A stretch of DNA of 42,466 nucleotides from positions 1 through 42,466 of the forward strand of contig CABMII010000068.1 of assembly GCA_902386255.1 (NCBI GenBank). Direction: 5' to 3'. Under the pieces are notes generated by a model that saw nothing but the letters and a program-made list of their open reading frames with translations, searched no databases and was not told where the DNA came from. Source of the DNA: an uncultured archaeon (GTDB taxonomy: Archaea > Halobacteriota > Methanosarcinia > Methanosarcinales > Methanoperedenaceae). Each line of letters starts with the position of its first letter. The stretch's first letter is position 1. Shown here piece by piece: positions 35,038-42,466 of the stretch. Made by a program: the position numbers and the translations under genes.

Positions 35038-35853
35038 ATGATTTATCTTGTGCTGGCATTTATTGGAATTATCGGAATTTTTTATTATAATACTTTTGTC
35101 TGGCTGGTCGGATCATGGCAGAATAATATATATTATTCCCATGGTTTTCTTGTACCACTTATTTCCGGATACATTATCTGGAGCATGCGGAAGGAGCTTA
35201 CAGCCATAGAAAAAAAGCAATCCCAGGCAGGTCTAGCGCTTTTCACCGGAGGTATTCTACTTCAAGGTATTGGAATCATGTGGACGATACGTTTTCTTTC
35301 AGGTTTATCCCTTGTCGTAACGATTTCAGGAATAATCTTGTTCATGTATGGATGGGAATTCATAAAGAAAATCATGTTTCCCATTTTATTTTTATTTTTG
35401 ATGATACCGGTGCCATTTGTTGATGTGATTGCGCCTCCTCTTCAGACAGTTTCCGCAATCGGTACAGAGAACCTCGCATACTTCGTTGGGATACCTGTGC
35501 AACGGGATGGACTCATACTCCAAACTCCGGCAGGCGCTTTCGAGGTTGCACTGCCGTGCAGCGGCTTGAGATCCGTAATATCGTTGCTAACGATAGGAGT
35601 CATCTTTGCCTTTATTCTGGAAGGAGGAATGCTAATGAAGTTAATCGTAATTGCCTCTTCAGTTCCTCTGGCACTGGCAGGAAATATCCTGAGAATTACA
35701 TCGGTGCTTGAAGTTGCTAATAAATATGGGACCGAAGTTGCTATGAATTATTTCGAGGGCTTTTCAAACCTGATTCTTTTCAGTATTGCTCTTTTAGGTT
35801 TGTTTATGGTAGGGAGGTGTTTCGGACGGCTGAGACTCAAAAAAATCTTTTGA
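35038..35853 (+). CDS. Archaeosortase (exosortase-family transpeptidase), His site replaced by Glu
   Basis: 271 residues, about eight membrane helices. Family landmarks: YYSHGFLVPLI (33-42), the catalytic Cys in ALPCSGLRS (C174), and the Arg in GNILRIT (R219). The third conserved residue is normally a His in a pattern like H-x-F-S-G; the matching stretch here is YFEGFSN, with Glu (E240). The enzyme class cleaves C-terminal sorting tails and transfers the protein to a membrane lipid. With two PEF-like substrates next to it, it best fits the PEF-CTERM archaeosortase type (ArtC-like). Starts 3 nt after the upstream stop; overlaps the EpsI-like gene. Confidence 0.85.
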   Translation: MIYLVLAFIGIIGIFYYNTFVWLVGSWQNNIYYSHGFLVPLISGYIIWSMRKELTAIEKKQSQAGLALFTGGILLQGIGIMWTIRFLSGLSLVVTISGIILFMYGWEFIKKIMFPILFLFLMIPVPFVDVIAPPLQTVSAIGTENLAYFVGIPVQRDGLILQTPAGAFEVALPCSGLRSVISLLTIGVIFAFILEGGMLMKLIVIASSVPLALAGNILRITSVLEVANKYGTEVAMNYFEGFSNLILFSIALLGLFMVGRCFGRLRLKKIF

Positions 35854-36629
35854 TCCTGATTGGGATTCTTTCCCTTTCTTACGTGATCATATTCTTAGTT
35901 GCGCCAAAAAATATCACTGACTATACGGTCACTGATACTGATTACTGGCATGAAACAGGAAACCGCTTGCTGCTTAAAACGGCATACGAATACAATAATA
36001 AAGAGGATATCCAGTCCTTTCCAAAAACCATTGGAGAATGGAAAAGCTACGATTTCAAATATCCAAATTATACTTATAAATTGTTGAATGCAGATATTAT
36101 CATGAGCAGGGCATATACAAAGGGCAACGGAGACATTGTATGGATGGACATCATAAACAGCAAGGTGGGAGAAAGCTTCCACAGGCAAAGAATATGTGTA
36201 GAAGGCGCCGGCTGGACGGTAGATAAGGAGAGCACCGCAGAATTTACGATTGCTGCTCCTCCAAATCCATTTACAACACTCTACGCAAATCGGCTTGATA
36301 TAAGTAAAGGAAATGAGAAACAGGTATTGGTATATTGGTTCATGTTCAAGAAGTTTGGCTCAAACGACTCAGTTACTATGATACGCCTGACATCTCCTGT
36401 TGCTAATAACGAGACAGCGACTTTTGACTCTATAAAAAGTTTCGTGGAAGATAATTTGTTTTATGCCATGTACGAACGTTCGGAAGCAGACACCGGCACT
36501 GTTGCCGAGTACATAATCCGGGGATATGGGAACTTAGGGATTTTTGCCGTAGCACTGGGTATTTTAGTGCCCACCGGCCTTGTGTTCCTGGGAGTAAGGC
36601 GAAAGAATAAATTTACAAAAGGAGTATGA
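35817..36629 (+). CDS. EpsI-like exosortase-associated protein
   Basis: 270 residues: an N-terminal helix (about 10-29), an extracellular domain, and a C-terminal helix (about 238-258) with a basic end. The core ESFHRQRICVEGAGWTV (H122, C127) and LVYWFMFK match the EpsI/DUF3485 family, which accompanies exosortases. The gene starts with GTG at 35817 inside the archaeosortase gene, sharing 37 nt, and its own stop overlaps the next start (ATGA). It probably assists sorting or envelope assembly; the precise role of the family is not known. Confidence 0.78.
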   Translation: MFRTAETQKNLLILIGILSLSYVIIFLVAPKNITDYTVTDTDYWHETGNRLLLKTAYEYNNKEDIQSFPKTIGEWKSYDFKYPNYTYKLLNADIIMSRAYTKGNGDIVWMDIINSKVGESFHRQRICVEGAGWTVDKESTAEFTIAAPPNPFTTLYANRLDISKGNEKQVLVYWFMFKKFGSNDSVTMIRLTSPVANNETATFDSIKSFVEDNLFYAMYERSEADTGTVAEYIIRGYGNLGIFAVALGILVPTGLVFLGVRRKNKFTKGV

Positions 36630-36865
36630 TTAGTATGGGTATAATAGCTGCAATTAATACGCAAACTTCTTTCCCTGCAGGAGTTGTCTCTCAGGGAGGA
36701 ATAATTGCAATCATTTCTCTTATAGTTTGTCTTTCTATTGCCCTCTTAATCTCAGATTCTAAATACTGGAACAGGTGGTCTTCAAGTACTCTTGATGTCT
36801 GCTCCGGCCCACTCTTGATAACCTTTGCAGCCATCGTGGTTTTTAAGGTGATTGTAGCATTATAG
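36626..36865 (+). CDS. Small membrane protein at the end of the archaeosortase operon
   Basis: 79 residues with two hydrophobic helices (about 22-43 and 60-78). The start overlaps the EpsI-like stop as ATGA; an ATG three codons later is an alternative. Its 3' end overlaps the convergent protease gene by 23 nt. Family not recognised; coupling suggests a role with the sortase. Confidence 0.55.
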   Translation: MISMGIIAAINTQTSFPAGVVSQGGIIAIISLIVCLSIALLISDSKYWNRWSSSTLDVCSGPLLITFAAIVVFKVIVAL

Positions 36866-37601
36866 ACAATACGCCAAATAAAAGTACATTTGCAATACCA
36901 TGGATTGCCAGTATGAAAGGATAGCTCCTTGTCTTCTGGAATAAATAGCCAAGAATAATTCCAAAAAAGCTTGCAAACAGGATTTCATTTATAATTCCAT
37001 AGCCAGCATGCATTATTCCGAACAAAATACCGCTAAGAAGAAGACCGTATTTTAAACCAAGCGCTTTTTCAAGCCTGGTTTGAAGTATCGATCTGAATAT
37101 GAGTTCTTCAACCGCTCCCACAAAAATAAACATTACTATAGTTATCAGGATGATGTTCGAAAGTTGAATATTTGCTATGAGAGGCTGCGGATGCAGGATG
37201 CGATACTCAAGAAAAGCCATTCCTGCACCTATTACAAAAGCCGCCGGCAGGTAAAGCCACAAACGGCTAAAATCCAAACCCAGCTCTTTCAATGAGATAC
37301 GCTGATTTTTGATAATTAGATATATCGGTATGAACATGACACCATATACCAATGGGTACCACAGGAGGGTGACCGTAAAAAACTGTGGCATAGCAATATT
37401 TACAATTCGCATTAACAGCAGCAAAAGCAGGCTTTGATGAGCCTTTTTGATATCAGACGAAAAATCGCCAAATATCAGGGACAGGTTAATCGCCAGAAGG
37501 TTTATTATATGTATTACCAATCCGGCATACACCTGTCCGTAGAATATCATTAATTCCCCTGCTGCAATCCCCAAAGCCGGCAGATATATCTCTTTTTTCA
37601 T
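36843..37601 (-). CDS. CPBP-family intramembrane metalloprotease
   Basis: About 252 residues, roughly eight membrane helices. Active-site motifs: EELIFR, then FGIMHAGYG, then LAIHGIANVLLF, as in CAAX-protease/Abi (CPBP) proteins. I choose the ATG at 37601, because it overlaps the DUF1616 stop as ATGA; the upstream GTG would add six residues. CPBP proteases cut membrane peptides or confer bacteriocin immunity. Beside an archaeosortase, a role in clearing cleaved sorting tails or signal remnants is a reasonable guess. Confidence 0.82.
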   Translation of the reverse strand: MKKEIYLPALGIAAGELMIFYGQVYAGLVIHIINLLAINLSLIFGDFSSDIKKAHQSLLLLLLMRIVNIAMPQFFTVTLLWYPLVYGVMFIPIYLIIKNQRISLKELGLDFSRLWLYLPAAFVIGAGMAFLEYRILHPQPLIANIQLSNIILITIVMFIFVGAVEELIFRSILQTRLEKALGLKYGLLLSGILFGIMHAGYGIINEILFASFFGIILGYLFQKTRSYPFILAIHGIANVLLFGVLSIMLQSP

Positions 37602-38449
37602 GTTGTAACATTCACCCACAGATGTAGCTCTCGATAGGGGGCTGTAAAATTATCCTCCTTAAACAGCCAGAACTCAAGCTTCATGCGTCCAATCTTATCA
37701 GGCACGTAGGTTATATTTTTTGTCCAGGTGGTGTTGTGATTCAGCCTGAACGATGTATCAGTTAAAACTTCCCCTTCAAGAGCCACCTGAACAGTATAGT
37801 TGACGGGAGCATACTCATGGTTTGCAACTCCAACTAAAATTTCATCAGGAGAATCGTATTTCAGGTTAGTTGGGTAACTATACGCTGCGCCGGCCGGGTC
37901 AAGTATGTAAAACTCGGTAAATCTTTCTCCAATCGTGGGGGAGGTGATTTCATAATATACCGTGCCTATTGCAAGAACTATGACAAATATAAGAATCACA
38001 TTCAGAATCCTTTCGGTTCCAGGGATGGTTTCGTTATTGATAGCCGAAAATATTCTATGGAAGGGAACCTGGAACCTTTCTTCTTCGCGCACTTTTCCCC
38101 GTCTGTATGCTGCAATGATGACCAGGGCTATATTGTATATGCAAAGTGTAATGAGAAGTGGGAGCAGCCATATTCCAAAGGTGAAATTGAGCAGAAAACC
38201 GAGTAGAGGAGCTACTGCTATACTGAACCCCAGGCTCAGAGCTATGCGCTCTAAGGCATCCAGGTCATCCTTCTTTGGAAATAACGCTGCTATCAGAACA
38301 TAGCCTGGAATAAATAATACTGCAGGTATGCCAAGTACGGTTCTCATGAAAGTATCGCTGAGCACCGGATTAAGAACGAATACCAGTGTGGATATAGTCC
38401 ACGTAAGCATTATTAAAAGGTCTAATGGAAGTTTTTTCAGTTTTTGCAT
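37598..38449 (-). CDS. DUF1616 membrane protein
   Basis: About 283 residues: four N-terminal membrane helices (within about 15-115), a cytoplasmic basic loop, a fifth helix (about 150-165) and an extracellular domain with ERFTEFYILDPAGAAYSYP and VGVANHEYAPVNYTVQV. This is the DUF1616 layout, common in archaeal surface-polysaccharide and sortase loci. ATG at 38449 has AGGTG 5 nt ahead. Coupled to the CPBP protease (ATGA). Function of the family unknown. Confidence 0.82.
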   Translation of the reverse strand: MQKLKKLPLDLLIMLTWTISTLVFVLNPVLSDTFMRTVLGIPAVLFIPGYVLIAALFPKKDDLDALERIALSLGFSIAVAPLLGFLLNFTFGIWLLPLLITLCIYNIALVIIAAYRRGKVREEERFQVPFHRIFSAINNETIPGTERILNVILIFVIVLAIGTVYYEITSPTIGERFTEFYILDPAGAAYSYPTNLKYDSPDEILVGVANHEYAPVNYTVQVALEGEVLTDTSFRLNHNTTWTKNITYVPDKIGRMKLEFWLFKEDNFTAPYRELHLWVNVTT

Positions 38450-38674
38450 TTTTAACACCTAATTTAATAGCTCATAAGTTCCTGGACATGGCCGGAATAC
38501 CCGCATGATATATTTAGGGATGTTATCCTTAAAAAGGCTTGTGAAAAATCTTTTCTCAGAATCGCCGTAAAAAACAAAAGGACATTTTTTCGCAACTTGC
38601 CAGGTACTTCAAAGTGAGCATCCGAGGCAGTTTACACAATCTATTAATTCTATATGTCTCTGGCACATTTTTTT
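38450..38674. other. Intergenic region upstream of promoter site 4
   Basis: No gene seen. It should contain the promoter of the DUF1616-protease pair on the minus strand; no dyad of the regulon type points that way. Confidence 0.4.
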
Positions 38675-38708
38675 AGCATGTGCTTTTACTTCTTCAAGTT
38701 ATTTAAAG
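38675..38708 (+). promoter_or_regulatory. Regulon promoter site 4 (second glmU - glmS)
   Basis: Dyad AGCATGTGCT (38675-38684), 14-nt spacer, TATA element TTATTTAAAG (38699-38708), then GACTCAAG. The 13-bp box is hardly recognisable here. The start codon is 82 nt downstream. Confidence 0.8.
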
Positions 38709-38790
38709 ACTCAAGTTAAGATATTGCCTAGGATTTGCTCGTGTTTGCAATTTCATTGCTAAGTGCCACGAAAAAATATGGGAGAAATAT

Positions 38791-39999
38791 ATGAAAGCTG
38801 TAATTCTTGCTGCGGGAGAGGGACTAAGATGCCGGCCTCTAACCATGACGCGTTCTAAAGTCATGCTGCCGGTTGCGAATAAGCCAATACTGGAATATAT
38901 TATCCGTGCGCTTGCCCAAAACGATATCAAAGATATAATTCTGATTGTGGGATATAAAAAAGAGCGCATTATGGACTATTTCGGGGATGGAATTGACTTT
39001 GGAGTAAGTATAAGTTATATTGAACAGAGTTCCCAGCTCGGGACCGCTCATGCAGTCAAACTTGCAGAGCGTTTGATTGATGAAAAGTTCCTTGTGCTTA
39101 ATGGAGATAACCTGATCGATGCAGATACAGTTTCTGATTTGCTGGCAGGTAATTCGGGTGACGTAGCACTTCTCACCGTTATGCGTGAGCAGACCGCAGG
39201 GTATGGTGTAGTATTACAGGATAAGGGACGGGTTTCAAGGATTATTGAAAAACCCATGGAAAAAATCAGCCATCTGGTAAATACTGGCATTTACATGCTC
39301 TCACCCTCTATAATCGATGAAATAGAGATGACGCGGGCCTCCGATACAGGAGAATACGCCATCACAGACGCAGTACAAAGGATGATAGACGGTGGAGGTA
39401 CTATTACAAATGTTACCACACGTTCGACCTGGATTGATGCTGTGCATTCATGGGATTTGTTGAAAGCAAATGCAATATTGCTCAGCAACTATGATGGTAT
39501 GGAAGTCGCAGGAGTGGTCGAGCATGGCGCGGTTATAGTTGGCAAAGTAGCAATAGGGGAAAAATCTGTAATAAGGTCGGGATCGTATATTGTAGGGCCT
39601 GTAGTCATAGGGAAGAATTGTGATATTGGTCCAAATACCACCATATTGCCCTCAACTGCGATAGGGGATAATTGCAGAATTGATTCATTCACTGAAATTG
39701 AGAACAGTATCGTAATGAATGATGTGTGTATTGGAGCGGGGTCTCATGTCGCACATTCGATAATAGGCGTTCATAATATCATCGGATCTCATTTTGTTAC
39801 AGAGGTGGGGAGAGATTTAAAGATTGAAATGAAAGGCATATTGCATCATGCCGATGAATTTGGTACAGTAATCGGCGACGATAATGCAATTGGTCAGGTG
39901 GTTCTGGTACATGCAGGCAAGATGATTACAACAGGTTGCTCTGTGGAGTCAGGAGTTACAGTCTCCAGGGATATTCCACAGGATTCTACAGTTTTATGA
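38791..39999 (+). CDS. Second GlmU-like nucleotidylyltransferase with beta-helix domain
   Basis: 402 residues, paralogue of the 25.7-26.9 kb glmU. Nucleotidyltransferase motifs: MKAVILAAGEGLRCRPLTMT, KVMLPVANKPILEY, VLNGDN. The hexapeptide beta-helix (about 248-330) reads IGKNCDIGPNTTILPSTAIG. The C-terminus differs from archaeal GlmU: it lacks the LRHD and SGRRKLG segments and has EFGTVIGDDNAIGQVVLVHAG. So it may use another sugar-1-phosphate or lack acetyltransferase activity. Co-transcribed with glmS (7-nt gap) from promoter 4. Confidence 0.85.
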   Translation: MKAVILAAGEGLRCRPLTMTRSKVMLPVANKPILEYIIRALAQNDIKDIILIVGYKKERIMDYFGDGIDFGVSISYIEQSSQLGTAHAVKLAERLIDEKFLVLNGDNLIDADTVSDLLAGNSGDVALLTVMREQTAGYGVVLQDKGRVSRIIEKPMEKISHLVNTGIYMLSPSIIDEIEMTRASDTGEYAITDAVQRMIDGGGTITNVTTRSTWIDAVHSWDLLKANAILLSNYDGMEVAGVVEHGAVIVGKVAIGEKSVIRSGSYIVGPVVIGKNCDIGPNTTILPSTAIGDNCRIDSFTEIENSIVMNDVCIGAGSHVAHSIIGVHNIIGSHFVTEVGRDLKIEMKGILHHADEFGTVIGDDNAIGQVVLVHAGKMITTGCSVESGVTVSRDIPQDSTVL

Positions 40000-40006
40000 G
40001 GTAACA

Positions 40007-41821
40007 ATGTGCGGCATAGTGGGTTATGTTGGGAAAAAACAGGCTACACCGATTCTGATCGATGCACTGAAGAGGCTTGAATACAGGGGATACGATTCCG
40101 CCGGAGTTGCAGTCTTAACAGACAAGGGTGTAGAGGTATATAAAACAGAGGGACGGATTTCAGAACTTGAGGCGCAACTTCCTGATATAAACGGGTTGTG
40201 CGGTATAGGTCATACGCGCTGGGCCACACAGGGTGCACCCACGACGATCAATGCTCACCCCCATGTTTCCGGCAATATCTCAGTTGTACACAACGGTATC
40301 ATCGAGAACTATAATGAACTGCATAAGTTTCTAAATAATGAAGGATATGAATTTGTTTCAGAAACCGATACCGAGGTGCTGGCCCATTTAACCAACATGT
40401 ATTATAAAGGGAATCTTGTTTCTGCTGTTATACAGGGGCTTAAAAAAGTCAAAGGTACGTATGCTGCGGCATTCTTATGCGGTGATTCAAAACAGGTAGT
40501 GGCAGCCCGTAAGGAAAGCCCTCTTATAGCGGGTATTGGAAATGGAGAGAATTTTATTGCTTCGGATGTCACAGCATTATTGAAATATACCCGCGATATA
40601 GTTTATATGCACGACTACGAAATCGTATCGTTGGCCGGTGGTCAAATCCAACTTTATGATTTCTGGGGAAATCCTGCTAAAACACATATAGATTCGATTG
40701 ACTGGAATATAGAAGCTGCCGAGAAATCGGGATATCCCCATTTCATGCTGAAAGAGATAAATGAGCAAGTGACATCAGTTCATGATATAATGATGGGCAG
40801 GGTATCCAAACTTAATGGTGATGTCGCACTTGATGAGATCAAACTTTCTATGGAAGAAATCCAGAATCTTGAGCGCATAGTTATAGTTGCATGCGGGACA
40901 TCCTATAATGCCGGACTTATCGGGAAGTGCCTGTTTGAGGGGCTTGCCGGTATCCATACGGACGTGGAAGTAAGTTCAGAGTTCAGGTACTCGAATCATG
41001 TACTGGGAGATTCTACTTTAGTTGTGGCGATATCCCAGTCGGGCGAGACTGCTGATACTCTTGCGGCTATCAGGGAGGCAAAGAATTATGGTTGCAGGGC
41101 TATTGCAATAACAAATGTGGTAGGCGCCACGCTTGCAAGGGAAGCCGAAAACATATTTTATACGAGGGCAGGCCCCGAAATTGGGGTTGCAGCAACGAAA
41201 ACCTTTACATCGCAGCTTGTCGCCCTGTATCTGCTTGCGATTTATTTTGCAAGAATAAGGAAACGGATGGACATGGATAGGTCAAAACGCTTGCTTGCAT
41301 CATTAACGCAGCTGCCGGGTATGATACAGCAGATTCTTAACAGCAAAGACTTGATCAAGAAACAGGCTGTCCGATTTTCAAATGCAAAAGATTATTTCTT
41401 TTTGGGCAGGTCTTTGAATTACCCTGTTGCACTTGAAGGGGCATTGAAGCTGAAAGAGATTTCTTATATACATGCAGAAGGTTACGCAGCAGGAGAACTC
41501 AAACATGGTCCTCTTGCCATTATCTCAAAAGATACTCCTGTTGTTGCCATCGCTACACGCTCTCCTACTTACGATAAGATGCTGAACAATATAAGGGAAG
41601 TGAAAGCGCGGGGTGCACAGGTGTTGGCAATCGCAGATCTTAATGATGCAGAGATAGATAAAAATGCTGACGCAGTGATAAGGATTCCGGTAACTGACGA
41701 ATTGTTGAACCCTGTCCTATCATCGGTAGTGGTGCAACTTCTTGCCTATTACAGCGCCTATGCTCTGGGTTGTCCTATCGATAAGCCGAGAAACCTGGCA
41801 AAAAGCGTTACAGTTGAATGA
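40007..41821 (+). CDS. glmS: Glutamine-fructose-6-phosphate aminotransferase (isomerizing)
   Basis: Makes glucosamine-6-phosphate from fructose-6-P and glutamine, the entry to UDP-GlcNAc. 604 residues. The N-terminal glutaminase has nucleophile Cys2 (MCGIVGYVG), RLEYRGYDSAG, GHTRWATQG and HNGIIENY. Two SIS sugar domains follow, with ACGTSYNAG and SQSGETADT, and SYIHAEGYAAGELKHGPLA. The C-terminus is PRNLAKSVTVE. It directly follows the GlmU-like gene, so amino-sugar flux is set by regulon promoter 4. No glmS ribozyme is seen in the 7-nt gap. Confidence 0.96.
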   Translation: MCGIVGYVGKKQATPILIDALKRLEYRGYDSAGVAVLTDKGVEVYKTEGRISELEAQLPDINGLCGIGHTRWATQGAPTTINAHPHVSGNISVVHNGIIENYNELHKFLNNEGYEFVSETDTEVLAHLTNMYYKGNLVSAVIQGLKKVKGTYAAAFLCGDSKQVVAARKESPLIAGIGNGENFIASDVTALLKYTRDIVYMHDYEIVSLAGGQIQLYDFWGNPAKTHIDSIDWNIEAAEKSGYPHFMLKEINEQVTSVHDIMMGRVSKLNGDVALDEIKLSMEEIQNLERIVIVACGTSYNAGLIGKCLFEGLAGIHTDVEVSSEFRYSNHVLGDSTLVVAISQSGETADTLAAIREAKNYGCRAIAITNVVGATLAREAENIFYTRAGPEIGVAATKTFTSQLVALYLLAIYFARIRKRMDMDRSKRLLASLTQLPGMIQQILNSKDLIKKQAVRFSNAKDYFFLGRSLNYPVALEGALKLKEISYIHAEGYAAGELKHGPLAIISKDTPVVAIATRSPTYDKMLNNIREVKARGAQVLAIADLNDAEIDKNADAVIRIPVTDELLNPVLSSVVVQLLAYYSAYALGCPIDKPRNLAKSVTVE

Positions 41822-41867
41822 TTTAATTCTTAATCCTTTTATGACAATTACACCTGTTGTAACAATT

Positions 41868-41887
41868 ATAGCTATTCGTGAAGCTAT
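41868..41887 (+). other. Short hairpin after glmS
   Basis: ATAGCT-ATTCGTGA-AGCTAT, a perfect 6-bp stem 47 nt past the glmS stop. It may mark the operon end; no T-run follows. Confidence 0.3.
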
Positions 41888-41917
41888 CTAAGGATTAGAA
41901 ACAACATATCCTCCTTG

Positions 41918-41964
41918 TTTATATGTTCCTAGCACATGCTAGCACCAGATATAGTTATTTAAAG
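41918..41964 (+). promoter_or_regulatory. Regulon promoter site 5 (no ORF downstream)
   Basis: Box TTTATATGTTCCT (41918-41930), perfect-arm dyad AGCACATGCT (41931-41940), 14-nt spacer, TATA element TTATTTAAAG (41955-41964). No open frame longer than 12 codons follows on this strand before the convergent gene. Confidence 0.75.
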
Positions 41965-41987
41965 GATTTAAACCCCATACTATTTTG

Positions 41988-42155
41988 AACCACTATATGG
42001 CTCTTCTAAGTGAGTAGGGATAGTGGTTTCAGCAGAGGTTGCACCCTTCCCCACTCTACCAACCTCTGCTAGATGATTATGAATTTGTTATGTCAAGCAA
42101 TGAACTTTTGACCTTTGAATCTGAATGATGTCATAAAGCACTAAACTTCGTTTTT
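41988..42155 (+). ncRNA. Putative small RNA driven by promoter site 5
   Basis: The expected start of transcription (about 25 nt past the TATA box) falls at the base of a stem CCACTAT (41990-41996) / ATAGTGG (42020-42026). A second, perfect 11-bp stem follows: AGCAGAGGTTG (42031-42041) with CAACCTCTGCT (42060-42070). The loop GAGTAGGGA of the first could pair with TCCCCACTC in the second (8 of 9 bases), a possible loop-loop contact. A T5 run at about 42150 could end it. No protein frame is seen. The 3' end is uncertain. Confidence 0.5.
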
Positions 42156-42170
42156 ACTTGCTTTACGTTC

Positions 42171-42466
42171 TCAACCCGCTGCAATCCTCGTCAAAGTCCT
42201 TGTCTCGGTTTGATTTACGTTCCCCATCAAGTTCTGGGCGTAAGCCCTGTAACTGTAAACTCCATCTGGCAAATTCGTGAAGTTGTGGTATAACCGGTTT
42301 ATACCTGCATTATAAGAGGCTTTTATTTCTTCGGGGCCCAATACCCTGTTATAAATACGTACTTCATCAATTTTTCCATTAAAGTATCCTGTATTTGCAA
42401 AAGGCAGGGCACCAATCCGCACATTGGAAGATGAATCGCCCATCCCGCCGGGTAAACTTGCATAAC
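42171..42466 (-). CDS. C-terminal end of a LamG/concanavalin-domain surface protein (partial)
   Basis: The frame runs off the right edge of the window; only the last 98 codons are seen. GYFNGKIDEVRIYNRVLGPEEI is the closing part of a LamG-like jelly-roll domain. It is followed by an Ig-like stretch LPDGVYSYRAYAQNLMGN and a short tail TRTLTRIAAG without membrane helix. Such domains occur in large archaeal surface proteins, in keeping with the envelope theme of this region. Confidence 0.7.
   Translation of the reverse strand, partial: YASLPGGMGDSSSNVRIGALPFANTGYFNGKIDEVRIYNRVLGPEEIKASYNAGINRLYHNFTNLPDGVYSYRAYAQNLMGNVNQTETRTLTRIAAG

Overview
The window reads as archaeal chromosome, most probably from a methane-cycling Methanosarcinales relative of the 'Ca. 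Methanoperedens' (ANME-2d) type. Evidence in the sequence: a tRNA-Met(CAT) with a 36-nt intron in a perfect bulge-helix-bulge, promoters with TTTAAATA-type TATA boxes and several near-leaderless genes, HerA, Taw2 (archaeal wyosine pathway), an archaeal bifunctional GlmU, PGF-CTERM and PEF-CTERM surface proteins, and a Rieske/cytochrome b complex co-encoded with multiheme c cytochromes. The genus is inference; I could not run a search.

Layout. 1-7 kb (minus strand): a CHAT-protease/P-loop ATPase with an apparently shortened C-terminus, a translationally coupled herA-thiC pair, an IS4-superfamily transposase remnant fused to the end of a truncated surface-protein gene, and an unknown AT-rich 429-aa gene. 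7-16 kb: aroA (leaderless), the intron-containing tRNA-Met, two small zinc-ribbon proteins, a small membrane protein, a P3-type H+-ATPase, an RCK-type K+ channel with an odd filter, and a ClC channel gene broken by one in-frame TGA. 16-19.2 kb: an ACT-hom-taw2 operon (each junction an ATGA overlap) and a second, internally deleted copy of the same transposase. 19.4-23.7 kb: an electron-transfer operon with two paralogous hexaheme cytochromes (each with one CX3CH site and a PGF-CTERM anchor), a monoheme membrane cytochrome, a Rieske protein, a split b6/subunit IV cytochrome b (with the b6-type Cys and 13/14 His spacing), and small membrane proteins. I infer a membrane quinol-oxidising complex handing electrons to extracytoplasmic hemes.

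24-42.5 kb is an envelope-biogenesis region. It has a full set for UDP-amino-sugar supply (GlmS, a GlmM-type mutase, two GlmU-type proteins, a GalE-type epimerase), PEF-CTERM surface proteins, an archaeosortase with its EpsI-like partner, a DUF1616 protein, a CPBP protease, large secreted proteins, a RAD55/KaiC-like ATPase and two winged-helix regulators.

The most interesting signal is a composite promoter found five times, only in this region: AGCA-N2-(T/G)GCT, then exactly 14 nt, then TTATTTAAAG. In four of the five, a 13-bp GATATGTGnTTCT-like box abuts the dyad. It precedes glmU, the RAD55-like/surface-protein operon (where the 13-bp box is tandemly triplicated), the first PEF-CTERM gene, the second glmU-glmS pair, and a stretch with no ORF but two strong stem-loops that I propose is a small RNA. 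Two of the sites also share a transcribed leader of about 70 nt. I read this as an undescribed regulon for surface glycan and sorted-protein production.
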